64,000 nt of DNA from positions 1,008,501-1,072,500 of the forward strand of contig NZ_AP026968.1 of NCBI RefSeq assembly GCF_037076355.1. The letters run 5' to 3'. Within the stretch, counting starts at the first letter, position 1. Each line of letters starts with the position of its first letter. The notes under the pieces were generated by a model. It searched no databases, was not told the origin of the DNA, and saw only the letters and a list, made by a program, of their open reading frames with translations. Below, piece by piece: positions 34,900 to 44,436 of this stretch. Both the position numbers and the translations under genes were made by a program. Source of the stretch: Streptococcus parapneumoniae (GTDB lineage Bacteria > Bacillota > Bacilli > Lactobacillales > Streptococcaceae).

Positions 34900-35707
34900 G
34901 GAAAGAGTGGATGTACTAGCTTATAAACAGGGCTTGTTTGAAACGAGAGAACAGGCCAAGCGTGGTGTAATGGCTGGCCTAGTTGTGGCAGTCCTTAATG
35001 GAGAGCGGTTTGACAAGCCAGGAGAGAAAATTCCAGATGACACCGAGTTAAAACTCAAGGGGGAGAAACTCAAGTATGTTAGCCGTGGTGGTTTGAAACT
35101 GGAGAAGGCCTTGCAGGTCTTTGATTTGTCAGTAGAAGGGGCAACAACGATTGATATTGGGGCTTCTACTGGAGGATTTACCGATGTTATGTTGCAGAAT
35201 GGTGCTGAGTTAGTTTATGCAGTCGATGTCGGCACTAATCAATTGGCTTGGAAACTACGCCAAGACCCACGAGTTGTCAGTATGGAGCAGTTTAATTTCC
35301 GCTATGCTGAAAAGACTGATTTCGATCAGGAGCCGAGCTTTGCCAGTATTGATGTGAGTTTCATTTCCCTCAGTCTGATTTTGCCGACCTTGCACCGTGT
35401 CTTGGCTAATCAAGGTCAGGTCGTGGCTCTGGTTAAGCCCCAATTTGAAGCAGGACGTGAGCAAATTGGGAAAAATGGAATCATTCGTGATGCCAAGGTG
35501 CATCAACATGTCCTTGAATCTGTCACAACTATGGCAGTAGAGGAAGGCTTTTCAGTCCTTGGCTTGGACTTTTCTCCAATCCAAGGTGGGCATGGAAATA
35601 TTGAATTTTTAGCGTATTTGAAAAAAGAAGAATCAGCAGGCAATCAGGTTCTTGCTGAGATTGAAGAAGTAGTAGAGAGGGCGCATAGTCAATTTAAAAA
35701 TGAATAA
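34892..35707 (+). CDS. tlyA: TlyA-family rRNA 2'-O-methyltransferase
   Basis: 271 aa with an N-terminal S4 RNA-binding domain (VDVLAYKQGLFETREQAKR and VMAGLVVAV) and a FtsJ/RrmJ-like methylase domain with the SAM motif IDIGASTGGFTDVMLQNGA and KPQFEAGR. Family members methylate 16S and/or 23S rRNA ribose and have been called hemolysin A; the rRNA role is better supported. It overlaps both neighbours by 8 bases in the operon. Confidence 0.9.
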   Translation: MAKERVDVLAYKQGLFETREQAKRGVMAGLVVAVLNGERFDKPGEKIPDDTELKLKGEKLKYVSRGGLKLEKALQVFDLSVEGATTIDIGASTGGFTDVMLQNGAELVYAVDVGTNQLAWKLRQDPRVVSMEQFNFRYAEKTDFDQEPSFASIDVSFISLSLILPTLHRVLANQGQVVALVKPQFEAGREQIGKNGIIRDAKVHQHVLESVTTMAVEEGFSVLGLDFSPIQGGHGNIEFLAYLKKEESAGNQVLAEIEEVVERAHSQFKNE

Positions 35708-36131
35708 AAAAGAGAGACTTGAAAAAATTAGACGATTTGTGACAGATTATCAAATCGGTACACAAGAAGAAATCGTAGAACATTTGAAAGAGGCAGGTAT
35801 CACTGCCACTCAGGCAACGGTATCACGAGATATCAAAGAGCTGGGGATTGTCAAAATTCCTTTGAGAGATAACACCTATGTCTATGAATTACCAAAATCA
35901 ATCGTGAAAAGTTTGCAACTAGCTGAAGACAATATAGAATCTGCTGAATTGATGGACAAGATGATCAATCTCCAAGTCATTCCAGGAAATACGGCTTTTG
36001 TAAAAGCTCAGTTAACCGAGACTTTTGCGGACAAAATTTTCAGCTGTTTGGCTGATGATAGCTCGATTTTGGTCATTGCCAGAAGTGAAAGTCTAGCTGA
36101 GGAAATCTTTGAACAAGTAAAAAATTGGTAG
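35700..36131 (+). CDS. argR: ArgR-family arginine repressor
   Basis: Arginine-sensing regulator of 143 aa. The N-terminal winged helix contains EEIVEHLKEAGITATQATVS followed by RDIKELGI; the C-terminal oligomerisation/arginine domain has VIPGNTAFVKAQL and the LADDSSILVIAR segment. Streptococci have several ArgR/AhrC paralogues; the one next to recN is commonly called AhrC or ArgR. Targets are not visible here. Overlaps tlyA by 8 bases. Confidence 0.9.
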   Translation: MNKKERLEKIRRFVTDYQIGTQEEIVEHLKEAGITATQATVSRDIKELGIVKIPLRDNTYVYELPKSIVKSLQLAEDNIESAELMDKMINLQVIPGNTAFVKAQLTETFADKIFSCLADDSSILVIARSESLAEEIFEQVKNW

Positions 36132-36137
36132 GTCTAT

Positions 36138-37805
36138 ATGTTACTTGAAATTTCGATAAAAAACTTTGCCATTATTGAGGCTATTTCCCTCAATTTTGAA
36201 AAGGGGATGACTGTCCTGACTGGTGAAACGGGTGCAGGGAAGTCGATTATCATTGATGCCATGAATATGATGTTGGGAGCTCGTGCGACGACAGATGTTA
36301 TTCGTCATGGTGCGCCAAAGGCAGAGATAGAGGGGCTTTTCTCAGTTGAGAATAGTCGCCTTTTACAGGAAATTTTTGATGAGCAAGGTTTGGAATTGGG
36401 TGATGAAATCATCATCCGTCGGGAAATCTTGCAAAATGGTAGGAGTATCAGCCGTGTGAATGGCCAGATGGTCAATCTGTCTGTTTTGCGTGCTATTGGG
36501 CAACATCTGGTGGATATACATGGTCAGCATGACCAAGAAGAGTTAATGCGCCCTCAACTTCATATTCAAATGTTGGATGAATTTGGCGATGCAGCTTTTT
36601 GGGACTTGAAAGAAACCTATCAAACGAGTTTTGATGCCTACCGTAAAATGCGTAAGCAGGTTCTGGAAGTCAAGAAAAACCAACAGGAACATAAGGCACG
36701 TATCGAAATGTTGGAATTTCAAATGGCAGAGATTGAGGCAGCAAACTTACAAGCAGGTGAAGACTTGGCTCTCAACCAAGAGCGAGAGAAACTCCTCAAC
36801 CATAAAAACATTGCTGATACGTTGACCAATGCCTACAGTATGTTGGACAATGAAGACTTTTCAAGTCTGGCCAATGTTCGTTCAGCCATGAATGACATGG
36901 AAAGTGTCGAAGAGTATGACCCTGAATACCGTGAAATTTCAAGCTCTCTGTCTGAGACCTACTATGTCTTAGAAGATATTAGCAAGCGTCTGGAAGCTAT
37001 TATTGAGGACCTTGATTTTGACGGCAATCGTCTCATGCAGGTTGAGAATCGTTTGGATCTCCTTCATACTATTACCCGCAAGTATGGTGGGACTGTAGAC
37101 GATGTCTTGCTTTATTTTGCCAAGATTACGGAAGAATACAATCTTTTGACAGGCAACAACCTTTCTTCTGAAGACATGGAAGCAGAGCTTAAGAAGTTAG
37201 AAGTCAATCTTGTCGACTTAGCAGGTCAGCTTGCCTCTGCTCGTCATGACTTGGCTCAGCAGCTAGAAGCAGAGATTAAACAAGAACTACAGGATCTGTA
37301 TATGGAAAAAGCCCAGTTTCAAGTTCGTTTTAGCAAGGGTAAATTCAGTCGTGAGGGCAATGAAATGGTCGAATTTTACATTTCAACCAATCCTGGAGAA
37401 GACTTTAAACCTTTGGTTAAGGTTGCATCTGGCGGAGAATTGTCTCGTCTCATGCTAGCTATCAAGTCTGCTTTTTCACGTAAAGAAGGCAAGACCAGTA
37501 TTGTCTTTGATGAGGTGGATACGGGAGTTTCAGGCCGTGTAGCTCAGGCTATTGCACAGAAGATTCACAAGATTGGTCAACATGGTCAGGTTCTAGCAAT
37601 TTCCCACTTGCCACAAGTGATTGCGATTGCGGATTATCAATTCTTTATTGAGAAGATTAGCAATGACCATTCAACAGTTTCGACTGTTCGTCTTTTGACG
37701 GTTGAAGAGCGAGTGGAGGAAGTTGCCAAGATGTTGGCAGGTGATGATGTGACGGAAGCAGCCCTGACGCAAGCCAGAGAATTGTTGAGAAACAGGGAGA
37801 AATAA
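36138..37805 (+). CDS. recN: DNA repair protein RecN
   Basis: SMC-like ATPase that acts early at DNA double-strand breaks. 555 aa. N-terminal Walker A TGETGAGKSIIIDAMNMMLG at about 28-47; coiled coil in the middle (about 160-360); C-terminal ABC signature VASGGELSRLMLAIK and Walker B SIVFDEVDTGVSG, then HLPQVIAIAD. AGGTC precedes its ATG 6 bases after argR. Confidence 0.96.
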   Translation: MLLEISIKNFAIIEAISLNFEKGMTVLTGETGAGKSIIIDAMNMMLGARATTDVIRHGAPKAEIEGLFSVENSRLLQEIFDEQGLELGDEIIIRREILQNGRSISRVNGQMVNLSVLRAIGQHLVDIHGQHDQEELMRPQLHIQMLDEFGDAAFWDLKETYQTSFDAYRKMRKQVLEVKKNQQEHKARIEMLEFQMAEIEAANLQAGEDLALNQEREKLLNHKNIADTLTNAYSMLDNEDFSSLANVRSAMNDMESVEEYDPEYREISSSLSETYYVLEDISKRLEAIIEDLDFDGNRLMQVENRLDLLHTITRKYGGTVDDVLLYFAKITEEYNLLTGNNLSSEDMEAELKKLEVNLVDLAGQLASARHDLAQQLEAEIKQELQDLYMEKAQFQVRFSKGKFSREGNEMVEFYISTNPGEDFKPLVKVASGGELSRLMLAIKSAFSRKEGKTSIVFDEVDTGVSGRVAQAIAQKIHKIGQHGQVLAISHLPQVIAIADYQFFIEKISNDHSTVSTVRLLTVEERVEEVAKMLAGDDVTEAALTQARELLRNREK

Positions 37806-37806
37806 G

Positions 37807-38535
37807 ATGACAGACTATTATGTAATTGGAGATGTTCACGGAAAAGCTGGGATGCTGGAAGACCTTCTCAAAATCTGGGATGGTCAGACCCAGTTGCTCT
37901 TTCTAGGGGATTTGATTGACAGAGGTGAGGATAGTCGCCGTGTTCTTGAAATGGTCAAGGACTTGGTGGACAATCAAGGTGCTATCTGTTTGTCAGGAAA
38001 CCACGAGTATATGTTTTTGACATGGCTAGATGACCCAGAAGAAAGTTATGACCACTATCGTCGTAATGGTGGAGATACAACCATTAACTCTATACTAGGT
38101 CGTCCCTTGGATGCACCAGTTGATGGAGTTGAGGATGCCAAGCGTGTTGCTACTGAAGCGGCAGACTTGGTCAAATTTATTCGTCAAATGCCATTTGTAG
38201 TAGAGACAGACAAGTATATCTTTGTACATGCTGGTATTGATTTGACCTTGGATGACTGGCATGAAACTACAGATTACAAGAAAGTATGGCTTAGAAAACC
38301 ATTCCACGAAGCCGAAAATCATACTGGAAAAACCATTGTCTTTGGTCACACACCAGTTTATGGTTTGTTAAAGCAAGAGCGAGGTACAGCTGAGCTTTGG
38401 ACTACAGAAGATGGTAAGATTGGGATGGACGGAGGAGCTGTCTATGGTGGTGTCCTTCACGGAATTGTCTTTACAGACCAAGGAATGACAGAACACCACT
38501 TTATCGAAAATGACGGCTTTGTCGCTGAAGATTAG
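37807..38535 (+). CDS. Metallophosphoesterase (Ser/Thr phosphatase-like)
   Basis: 242-aa calcineurin-like phosphoesterase. The metal motifs are in order: VIGDVHGKAGMLEDLL, FLGDLIDRGEDSRRV, LSGNHEYMFL, FVHAGIDL and VFGHTPVYG. This set fits the PrpE/ApaH-like subgroup, acting on phosphoprotein or dinucleotide substrates; which one cannot be told. It begins one base after the recN stop and closes the xseA operon. Confidence 0.9.
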   Translation: MTDYYVIGDVHGKAGMLEDLLKIWDGQTQLLFLGDLIDRGEDSRRVLEMVKDLVDNQGAICLSGNHEYMFLTWLDDPEESYDHYRRNGGDTTINSILGRPLDAPVDGVEDAKRVATEAADLVKFIRQMPFVVETDKYIFVHAGIDLTLDDWHETTDYKKVWLRKPFHEAENHTGKTIVFGHTPVYGLLKQERGTAELWTTEDGKIGMDGGAVYGGVLHGIVFTDQGMTEHHFIENDGFVAED

Positions 38536-38556
38536 TACTCCTAGCAGGGTATGGTC

Positions 38557-38585
38557 TTGTCAAAATGTCAAAAACAATTTATAAT
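38557..38585 (+). promoter_or_regulatory. lepA promoter
   Basis: TTGTCA (38557-38562), 17-bp spacer, TATAAT (38580-38585). The -35 sits inside a 20-mer also found in xseB. Confidence 0.75.
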
Positions 38586-38613
38586 AAATAGATACCCTGA
38601 AAGGAAGAGAATC

Positions 38614-40437
38614 ATGAACTTAGAAGAATTGAAAAAACGACAGGAGAAGATCCGTAACTTCTCTATTATTGCCCATATTGACCACGGGAAATCAACTCTA
38701 GCAGACCGCATTTTGGAAAAGACAGAGACAGTTTCCAGTCGTGAAATGCAGGCCCAGCTTTTGGATAGCATGGATCTAGAACGGGAACGTGGGATTACCA
38801 TTAAGTTGAATGCCATTGAGCTGAATTACACTGCAAAAGATGGGGAAACTTATATTTTCCACTTGATTGACACACCAGGACACGTAGACTTTACCTATGA
38901 AGTTTCACGTTCACTAGCTGCCTGTGAGGGTGCTATTTTGGTGGTCGATGCTGCCCAAGGGATTGAGGCTCAAACCCTTGCCAATGTTTATCTGGCCTTG
39001 GATAATGATTTGGAAATCATGCCAGTCATTAACAAAATTGACCTACCAGCTGCATACCCTGAGCGCGTGCGTACAGAGATTGAAGATGTCATTGGTTTGG
39101 ATGCCAGTGAAGCAGTCTTAGCATCTGCCAAGGCTGGTATTGGTATCGAAGAAATTCTCGAGCAAATCGTAGAAAAAGTGCCAGCTCCAACAGGTGATGT
39201 GACGGCGCCACTTAAGGCCTTGATTTTTGACTCAGTTTACGATGCTTACCGTGGGGTTATTCTCCAAGTGCGTGTCATGGACGGAGTGGTCAAACCTGGT
39301 GATAAGATTCAGCTTATGAGTAATGGCAAGACCTTTGATGTGACCGAAGTCGGTATTTTTACACCGAAAGCAGTTGGTCGTGATTTCCTTGCGACTGGTG
39401 ATGTTGGTTATATTGCGGCTTCTATTAAGACGGTTCAGGATACCCGTGTGGGTGATACCGTTACCTTGGCAACCAATCCTGCGGCAGAGCCATTACATGG
39501 TTACAAGCAGATGAATCCTATGGTTTTTGCGGGTCTTTACCCAATCGAATCAAACAAGTACAATGACCTGCGTGAAGCCCTTGAAAAATTGCAACTGAAT
39601 GATGCCAGTCTTCAGTTTGAACCAGAAACATCGCAGGCACTTGGATTTGGTTTCCGTTGTGGATTTCTTGGACTTCTCCATATGGATGTAATCCAAGAAC
39701 GTTTGGAGCGTGAGTTCAACATCGATCTCATCATGACAGCTCCATCCGTTATCTATAAGGTTAATTTGACCGACGGTGAGTCTATGGATGTGTCTAACCC
39801 ATCTGAGTTCCCAGACCCAACTAAGATTGCGACCATTGAGGAACCTTATGTTAAGGCGCAAATCATGGTACCACAGGAGTTCGTCGGAGCAGTAATGGAG
39901 CTGGCTCAGCGTAAGCGTGGGGACTTTGTGACTATGGACTATATTGATGATAACCGTGTCAATGTTATCTATCAAATTCCACTTGCTGAAATCGTCTTCG
40001 ACTTCTTTGATAAACTCAAGTCTTCGACACGTGGTTATGCAAGTTTTGACTACGAATTGTCAGAATATCGCCCATCTAAGCTGGTCAAAATGGACATCCT
40101 TCTCAATGGAGACAAGGTGGATGCCCTCAGCTTTATCGTTCACAAGGACTTTGCCTACGAGCGTGGGAAACTCATCGTTGATAAGCTCAAGAAAATTATC
40201 CCTCGCCAACAATTTGAGGTGCCAATTCAAGCAGCTATTGGACACAAGATTGTGGCTCGTACTGATATCAAGGCCCTTCGTAAGAACGTACTTGCTAAAT
40301 GTTATGGTGGTGACGTTTCTCGTAAGCGTAAACTCCTTGAAAAACAAAAAGCTGGTAAGAAGCGTATGAAAGCCATCGGATCAGTAGAAGTTCCTCAAGA
40401 AGCCTTCCTCAGCGTCTTGAGCATGGATGAAGAATAA
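38614..40437 (+). CDS. lepA: Elongation factor 4 (LepA)
   Basis: Translational GTPase of the EF-G class, 607 aa from [11 protein letters not shown] motifs are visible: [16 protein letters not shown] (G1), ERGITIK (G2), DTPGHVDF (G3), NKIDLP (G4) and SAKAGIG (G5), then the EF-G-like domains and the LepA-specific C-terminal region ending [16 protein letters not shown]. The start follows GAAAGGAAG; upstream codons belong to the promoter. A terminator and a BOX element follow. Confidence 0.96.
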   Translation: MNLEELKKRQEKIRNFSIIAHIDHGKSTLADRILEKTETVSSREMQAQLLDSMDLERERGITIKLNAIELNYTAKDGETYIFHLIDTPGHVDFTYEVSRSLAACEGAILVVDAAQGIEAQTLANVYLALDNDLEIMPVINKIDLPAAYPERVRTEIEDVIGLDASEAVLASAKAGIGIEEILEQIVEKVPAPTGDVTAPLKALIFDSVYDAYRGVILQVRVMDGVVKPGDKIQLMSNGKTFDVTEVGIFTPKAVGRDFLATGDVGYIAASIKTVQDTRVGDTVTLATNPAAEPLHGYKQMNPMVFAGLYPIESNKYNDLREALEKLQLNDASLQFEPETSQALGFGFRCGFLGLLHMDVIQERLEREFNIDLIMTAPSVIYKVNLTDGESMDVSNPSEFPDPTKIATIEEPYVKAQIMVPQEFVGAVMELAQRKRGDFVTMDYIDDNRVNVIYQIPLAEIVFDFFDKLKSSTRGYASFDYELSEYRPSKLVKMDILLNGDKVDALSFIVHKDFAYERGKLIVDKLKKIIPRQQFEVPIQAAIGHKIVARTDIKALRKNVLAKCYGGDVSRKRKLLEKQKAGKKRMKAIGSVEVPQEAFLSVLSMDEE

Positions 40438-40491
40438 GTTATCAGAAATGCCTTTCCTTGTTCACAGGAAATTTATATAAGAATCAATAGT

Positions 40492-40520
40492 AAAGCAGGC
40501 TTTAATGGCCTGCTTTTTTA
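40492..40520 (+). terminator. lepA terminator
   Basis: AAAGCAGGC, TTTAATG loop, GCCTGCTTT and a T-run. Confidence 0.9.
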
Positions 40521-40526
40521 GTTTTT

Positions 40527-40767
40527 ATACTCTTCGAAAATCTCTTCAAACCACGTCAGCGTCACCTTGCTGTAGATATGATAACTGACTTCGTCAGTCT
40601 TATCTACAACCTCAAAAGCATGTTTTGAGCTGACTTCGTCAGTCTTATCTACAACCTCAAAAGCATGTTTTGAGCTGACTTCGTCAGTCTTATCTACAAT
40701 CTCAAAACCATGTTTTGAGCAACCTGCGGCTAGCTTCCTAGTTTGCTCTTTGATTTTCATTGAGTAT
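40527..40767 (+). repeat. BOX element, A-B-B-B-C with three boxB units
   Basis: Begins ATACTCTTCGAAAATCTC (boxA) and ends TTTTCATTGAGTAT (boxC). In between, CTGACTTCGTCAGTCTTATC recurs with a 45-bp period around boxB-like units. It fills about half of the 503-base gap before the gat genes; the rest (40768-40875) is AT-rich with GTTTG/CAAAC motifs that may bind LacR. Confidence 0.9.
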
Positions 40768-40875
40768 TAGAACAGAAAAAATGCTGGTAGTATTTGTTTG
40801 TGTGTTTATTTTTATATAACAAACTATAAATACAACAAAAATATAAAAAAAGAGACAAAAATCAACAGAAAACTA

Positions 40876-40904
40876 TTGACAACGATTTCATATAGTGTTA
40901 TACT
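40876..40904 (+). promoter_or_regulatory. gat promoter with overlapping cre
   Basis: TTGACA (40876-40881), 17-bp spacer, TATACT (40899-40904) with an upstream TGT. TGACAACGATTTCA (40877-40890) matches 12 of 14 positions of the CcpA cre consensus and covers the -35, predicting catabolite repression. Confidence 0.75.
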
Positions 40905-40940
40905 TATGGCATAAAGTTAATGGAAAGAAGGGAAAACCTT

Positions 40941-41417
40941 ATGGGATTAGATTATTTCTTTGACAAAAACCTTGTGTTTTGCTTAGAAGCGGATAATCAA
41001 GAACATCTCTTTGATCAGGTTGCAACTTTATTGGAAGAACGAGAAATCGTAACTCCGACCTATCGTGAAGCCTTGATTACGCGTGAAAAGTCATTTCCAA
41101 CTGGCTTAGATATGGAATTTTTAGGTAAGGATTTGCCGAATGTAGCTATTCCTCACACAGATATTGTTCATAATCTGGCTGAAAAAGTTGTGGTCGTTCG
41201 ATTAGAGAAACCGGTGACTTTCCACAATATGATTGCGCCAGATAAGGAAGTAGAAGTATCCTTGCTCTTCTTTATTATTAACAACTCAAGCTCAAGTCAA
41301 ACTAACATTCTTGCTCAGTTGATGGACTTCTTCACAGGAAATGGCCATCTTGAAGACCTATCAAAAATTTCTGAACCAGAAGCCCTCTATGCTTATATCG
41401 CTGAAGCAATCGCTTAA
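40941..41417 (+). CDS. gatA: PTS EIIA, galactitol/fructose-type
   Basis: Soluble phosphocarrier of a galactitol-family PTS, 158 aa. The phospho-accepting His is in LPNVAIPHTD (about His72). The ATG at 40941 follows GAAGGGAA; upstream codons run toward the promoter. With EIIB and EIIC downstream and the tagatose pathway next to it, galactose or a galactoside is the likely substrate, as reported for the equivalent cluster of oral streptococci; galactitol itself is less likely. Confidence 0.87.
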   Translation: MGLDYFFDKNLVFCLEADNQEHLFDQVATLLEEREIVTPTYREALITREKSFPTGLDMEFLGKDLPNVAIPHTDIVHNLAEKVVVVRLEKPVTFHNMIAPDKEVEVSLLFFIINNSSSSQTNILAQLMDFFTGNGHLEDLSKISEPEALYAYIAEAIA

Positions 41418-41455
41418 TCTTGTCTATTAAAAATATTAAATCGGAGGAGATCCAT

Positions 41456-41761
41456 ATGATTAAAATTCTTGCTGCCTGCGGTGCAGGTGTTAACTCAAGC
41501 CACCAAATTAAAAGTGCTCTTGAAGAAGAACTTTCAAACCGTGGTTACGATGTGCACTGTGATGCAGTCATGGTCAAAGACGTTAACGAAGACCTTATCA
41601 AAGGTTATGACATCTTCACGCCAATTGCTGCGACAGACCTTGGTTTTGACCCAGGTATTCCAGTTATCGAAGCTGGACCAATCTTATTCCGTATCCCAGC
41701 TATGAGTGCTCCAGTATTTGACAATATTGAAGCAGCCATTAAAGAACACGGGTTAAGCTAA
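41456..41761 (+). CDS. gatB: PTS EIIB, galactitol-type
   Basis: 101-aa EIIB with the phospho-Cys at residue 8 in MIKILAACGAGVNSS. It passes phosphate from EIIA to the incoming sugar. The ATG at 41456 follows CGGAGGAGAT, which sets the start. It lies between gatA and gatC in one operon. Confidence 0.9.
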   Translation: MIKILAACGAGVNSSHQIKSALEEELSNRGYDVHCDAVMVKDVNEDLIKGYDIFTPIAATDLGFDPGIPVIEAGPILFRIPAMSAPVFDNIEAAIKEHGLS

Positions 41762-41808
41762 TTTTAATTTGTTAACATTCATATAACATAAAAAAGGGAG
41801 GAACTGTT

Positions 41809-43284
41809 ATGGATGCAATCTTTGACCTAATCAAAGGCTTTTTCACCCCCATCTTAGATATGGGTGGACCTGTCATCATGTTAATCATTTTGACAGTATT
41901 GGCTTTACTTTTTGGAGTGAAATTCTCCAAAGCGCTTGAAGGTGGTATCAAACTTGCCATCGCTCTTACAGGTATCGGTGCCATCATCGGTATGCTAAAC
42001 ACTGCTTTCTCAGCATCACTAGCAAAATTCGTTGAAAACACTGGTATCCAATTGAGTATCACTGACGTTGGTTGGGCACCACTTGCAACAATCACTTGGG
42101 GATCTGCTTGGACACTTTACTTCTTGCTCATCATGTTGATTGTCAACATAGTGATGCTTGCTATGAAGAAAACAGATACACTTGACGTTGATATCTTCGA
42201 TATCTGGCACTTGTCTATCACAGGTCTTTTGATTAAATGGTATGCAGATAACAACGGTGTGAGTCAAGGGGTTTCACTCTTTATTGCTACAGCAGCTATC
42301 GTCCTTGTTGGTGTGTTGAAAATTATCAACTCTGACTTGATGAAACCTACATTTGATGACCTTCTTAACGCTCCAAGTTCATCACCAATGACATCAACTC
42401 ACATGAACTACATGATGAACCCAGTTATCATGGTTTTGGATAAGATTTTTGAAAAATTCTTCCCAGGTCTTGATAAATACGACTTTGACGCCGCAAAATT
42501 GAACAAGAAAATCGGTTTCTGGGGTTCTAAATTCTTTATCGGTTTCATCCTTGGTATCGTTATCGGTATTATGGGAACTCCACATCCAATTGCAGGGGTT
42601 GAAGATGCAGATAAATGGCGTCTTGTTATCAGAGGATGGTTGTCTCTTGGTTTGACTGCCGGTGTATCTTTGGAACTCTTCTCACTTATCGGTTCATGGT
42701 TCATCGCAGCCGTAGAACCACTTTCACAAGGTATTACAAACGTTGCTACTAAACGTCTTCAAGGACGTAAATTCAACATCGGTCTTGACTGGCCATTCAT
42801 CGCTGGTCGTGCTGAAATCTGGGCTTGTGCCAACGTACTTGCACCAATCATGTTGATTGAAGCTGTGCTTCTTTCAAAAGTCGGAAATGGTATCTTGCCA
42901 CTTGCAGGTATCATCGCAATGGGTGTTACTCCAGCTCTCTTGGTTGTAACACGTGGTAAATTGCTCCGTATGATTATTTTCGGAACACTCTTGTTGCCAC
43001 TTTTCCTTCTTTCAGGTACACTTATAGCACCATTTGCAACAGAACTTGCTAAAGGTGTAGGTGCCTTTCCAGCAGGTGTGAGTGAAACTCAATTGATTAC
43101 TCACTCTACTCTTGAAGGACCAATCGAAAAACTTCTCGGTTGGACAATTGGTAACACTACAACTGGTGATATCAAAGCAATCCTTGGTGCTGTAGTCTTC
43201 CTTGTATTCTATATCGGTATCTTTGCTTGGTACAGAAAACAAATGATCAAACGTAACGAAGAGTACGCAGCAAAAGCAAAATAA
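41809..43284 (+). CDS. gatC: PTS EIIC, galactitol-type permease
   Basis: Membrane permease of the same PTS, 491 aa with about ten to twelve hydrophobic segments (for example ILDMGGPVIMLIILTVLALL and ANVLAPIMLIEAVLL). Family assignment comes from length, hydropathy and pairing with gatA-gatB. GGGAGG precedes the ATG. A hairpin terminator follows, then the lacX-like gene. Confidence 0.9.
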   Translation: MDAIFDLIKGFFTPILDMGGPVIMLIILTVLALLFGVKFSKALEGGIKLAIALTGIGAIIGMLNTAFSASLAKFVENTGIQLSITDVGWAPLATITWGSAWTLYFLLIMLIVNIVMLAMKKTDTLDVDIFDIWHLSITGLLIKWYADNNGVSQGVSLFIATAAIVLVGVLKIINSDLMKPTFDDLLNAPSSSPMTSTHMNYMMNPVIMVLDKIFEKFFPGLDKYDFDAAKLNKKIGFWGSKFFIGFILGIVIGIMGTPHPIAGVEDADKWRLVIRGWLSLGLTAGVSLELFSLIGSWFIAAVEPLSQGITNVATKRLQGRKFNIGLDWPFIAGRAEIWACANVLAPIMLIEAVLLSKVGNGILPLAGIIAMGVTPALLVVTRGKLLRMIIFGTLLLPLFLLSGTLIAPFATELAKGVGAFPAGVSETQLITHSTLEGPIEKLLGWTIGNTTTGDIKAILGAVVFLVFYIGIFAWYRKQMIKRNEEYAAKAK

Positions 43285-43311
43285 TGCGCTCCTATAAAGT
43301 GTAAATTGTTG

Positions 43312-43356
43312 AAACTAGGTTGTCATACCTTTTAGGAGTGACAGCCTAGTTTTTTA
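43312..43356 (+). terminator. gat operon terminator
   Basis: AAACTAGGTTGTCA (43312-43325) pairs with TGACAGCCTAGTTT (43339-43352, one G-U), followed by T residues. Leakage may still serve the next gene. Confidence 0.85.
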
Positions 43357-43383
43357 TAAACTATCAAGAAATCGGAGAAAATA

Positions 43384-44280
43384 ATGGTAATTGAATTAAA
43401 ATCAGAACAATTAAGAGTTCAATTTAACAGTTTTGGTGGAGCTCTTTCTTCTATAAAAGATGCCGAGGGACTTGAGTATTTGTGGCAAGGGGATCCCACT
43501 TATTGGAGTGGACAAGCTCCTGTTCTCTTCCCCATTTGTGGTTCTTTGAGAGAGGATACAGCCCTCTATATAGATGAGAAGGGGCAAGAAAGTAAAGGAA
43601 AGATTCCTCGTCATGGTTTGGTTCGTAAGAAAGAATTTGAATTAGTTGAACAGACAGACAAGAGTGTAACTTTTGCAATTGAAGACGATGAAGATAGCTA
43701 TCAGAACTATCCTTATCATTTCCGCCTAGAAATCACTTATAGCCTTACTGGAAAAACAGTACGGACTCAATACAAAATATTTAATAAAGAAACTAGCAAG
43801 GTCATGCCTTACTTTATTGGTGGCCATCCAGGATTTAATTGTCCTCTACTGGATGATGAAGTCTATGAAGATTACTATTTAGAGTTTGAGAAAGAAGAGA
43901 CTGGCTCTGTTCCACGTCCTTTCCCAGAAACAGGGATGCTGGATTTTCAAGATAGAAGTCCATGGCTAGAGGGTCAAAAAGAAATCGATCTTAGTTATGA
44001 TCTTTTCAGCACAGATGCAGTGACTTTGGATGAATTGCAATCTCGAACAATTGCCCTTCGTTCCCGTAAACATGATAAGGGATTGAAAGTGCACTTTGCA
44101 GAGTTTCCAAACCTCATCATCTGGTCAACTTTGAACAAGGGACCTTTCATTGCCTTTGAACCATGGTCTGGCTTGTCAACATCCCTTGAAGAAGGAGATC
44201 ATTTAGAAGATAAGAAGAATGTTCGTCTCTTAGAAGCCAATCAGGTTGAAGAATTAGGGTTTGAGATAGAAGTTTTATAA
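43384..44280 (+). CDS. lacX: Aldose 1-epimerase family protein, LacX-like
   Basis: 298 aa with the galactose mutarotase beta-sandwich fold: FGGALSSIKD, VLFPICGSLR, IPRHGLVRKKEF, FIGGHPGFNCPL and FEPWSGLST. It resembles LacX of lactococcal lac operons; catalytic activity on galactose-6-phosphate or another aldose is inferred. AATCGGAG lies before the start. It sits between the gat PTS and lacABCD. Confidence 0.85.
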   Translation: MVIELKSEQLRVQFNSFGGALSSIKDAEGLEYLWQGDPTYWSGQAPVLFPICGSLREDTALYIDEKGQESKGKIPRHGLVRKKEFELVEQTDKSVTFAIEDDEDSYQNYPYHFRLEITYSLTGKTVRTQYKIFNKETSKVMPYFIGGHPGFNCPLLDDEVYEDYYLEFEKEETGSVPRPFPETGMLDFQDRSPWLEGQKEIDLSYDLFSTDAVTLDELQSRTIALRSRKHDKGLKVHFAEFPNLIIWSTLNKGPFIAFEPWSGLSTSLEEGDHLEDKKNVRLLEANQVEELGFEIEVL

Positions 44281-44318
44281 AAAAGTAAAAAATAAATAAC
44301 AAAAACAAACACAAACTG

Positions 44319-44347
44319 TTGACTTTTTCAAACAATAGTAGTATATT
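44319..44347 (+). promoter_or_regulatory. lacABCD promoter with possible LacR sites
   Basis: TTGACT (44319-44324), 17-bp spacer, TATATT (44342-44347). Motifs AAACAAACACAAACTGTT before the -35 and ATGTTTGTGAGG after the -10 resemble DeoR/LacR targets. A small hairpin TGCTGG-AAT-CCAGCA is in the leader. Confidence 0.65.
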
Positions 44348-44436
44348 ATGTTTGTGAGGACTAATTGACTGTTTTTTAAAGACAGCCAATACACTGCTGG
44401 AATCCAGCATAGAAAAAATAAAAAGGAGTATACAAT

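Noticed and set aside
38551-38613. Longer N-terminus for lepA
   Set aside because: It covers the -35 and -10 hexamers, and LepA begins [10 protein letters not shown].
40518-40760. Minus-strand 80-codon frame with a repeated VDKTDEVSSKHAFE-type peptide
   Set aside because: It is created by the BOX element: boxB is 45 bp, a multiple of three, so the repeat stays open. No ribosome site, and it covers the lepA terminator edge.
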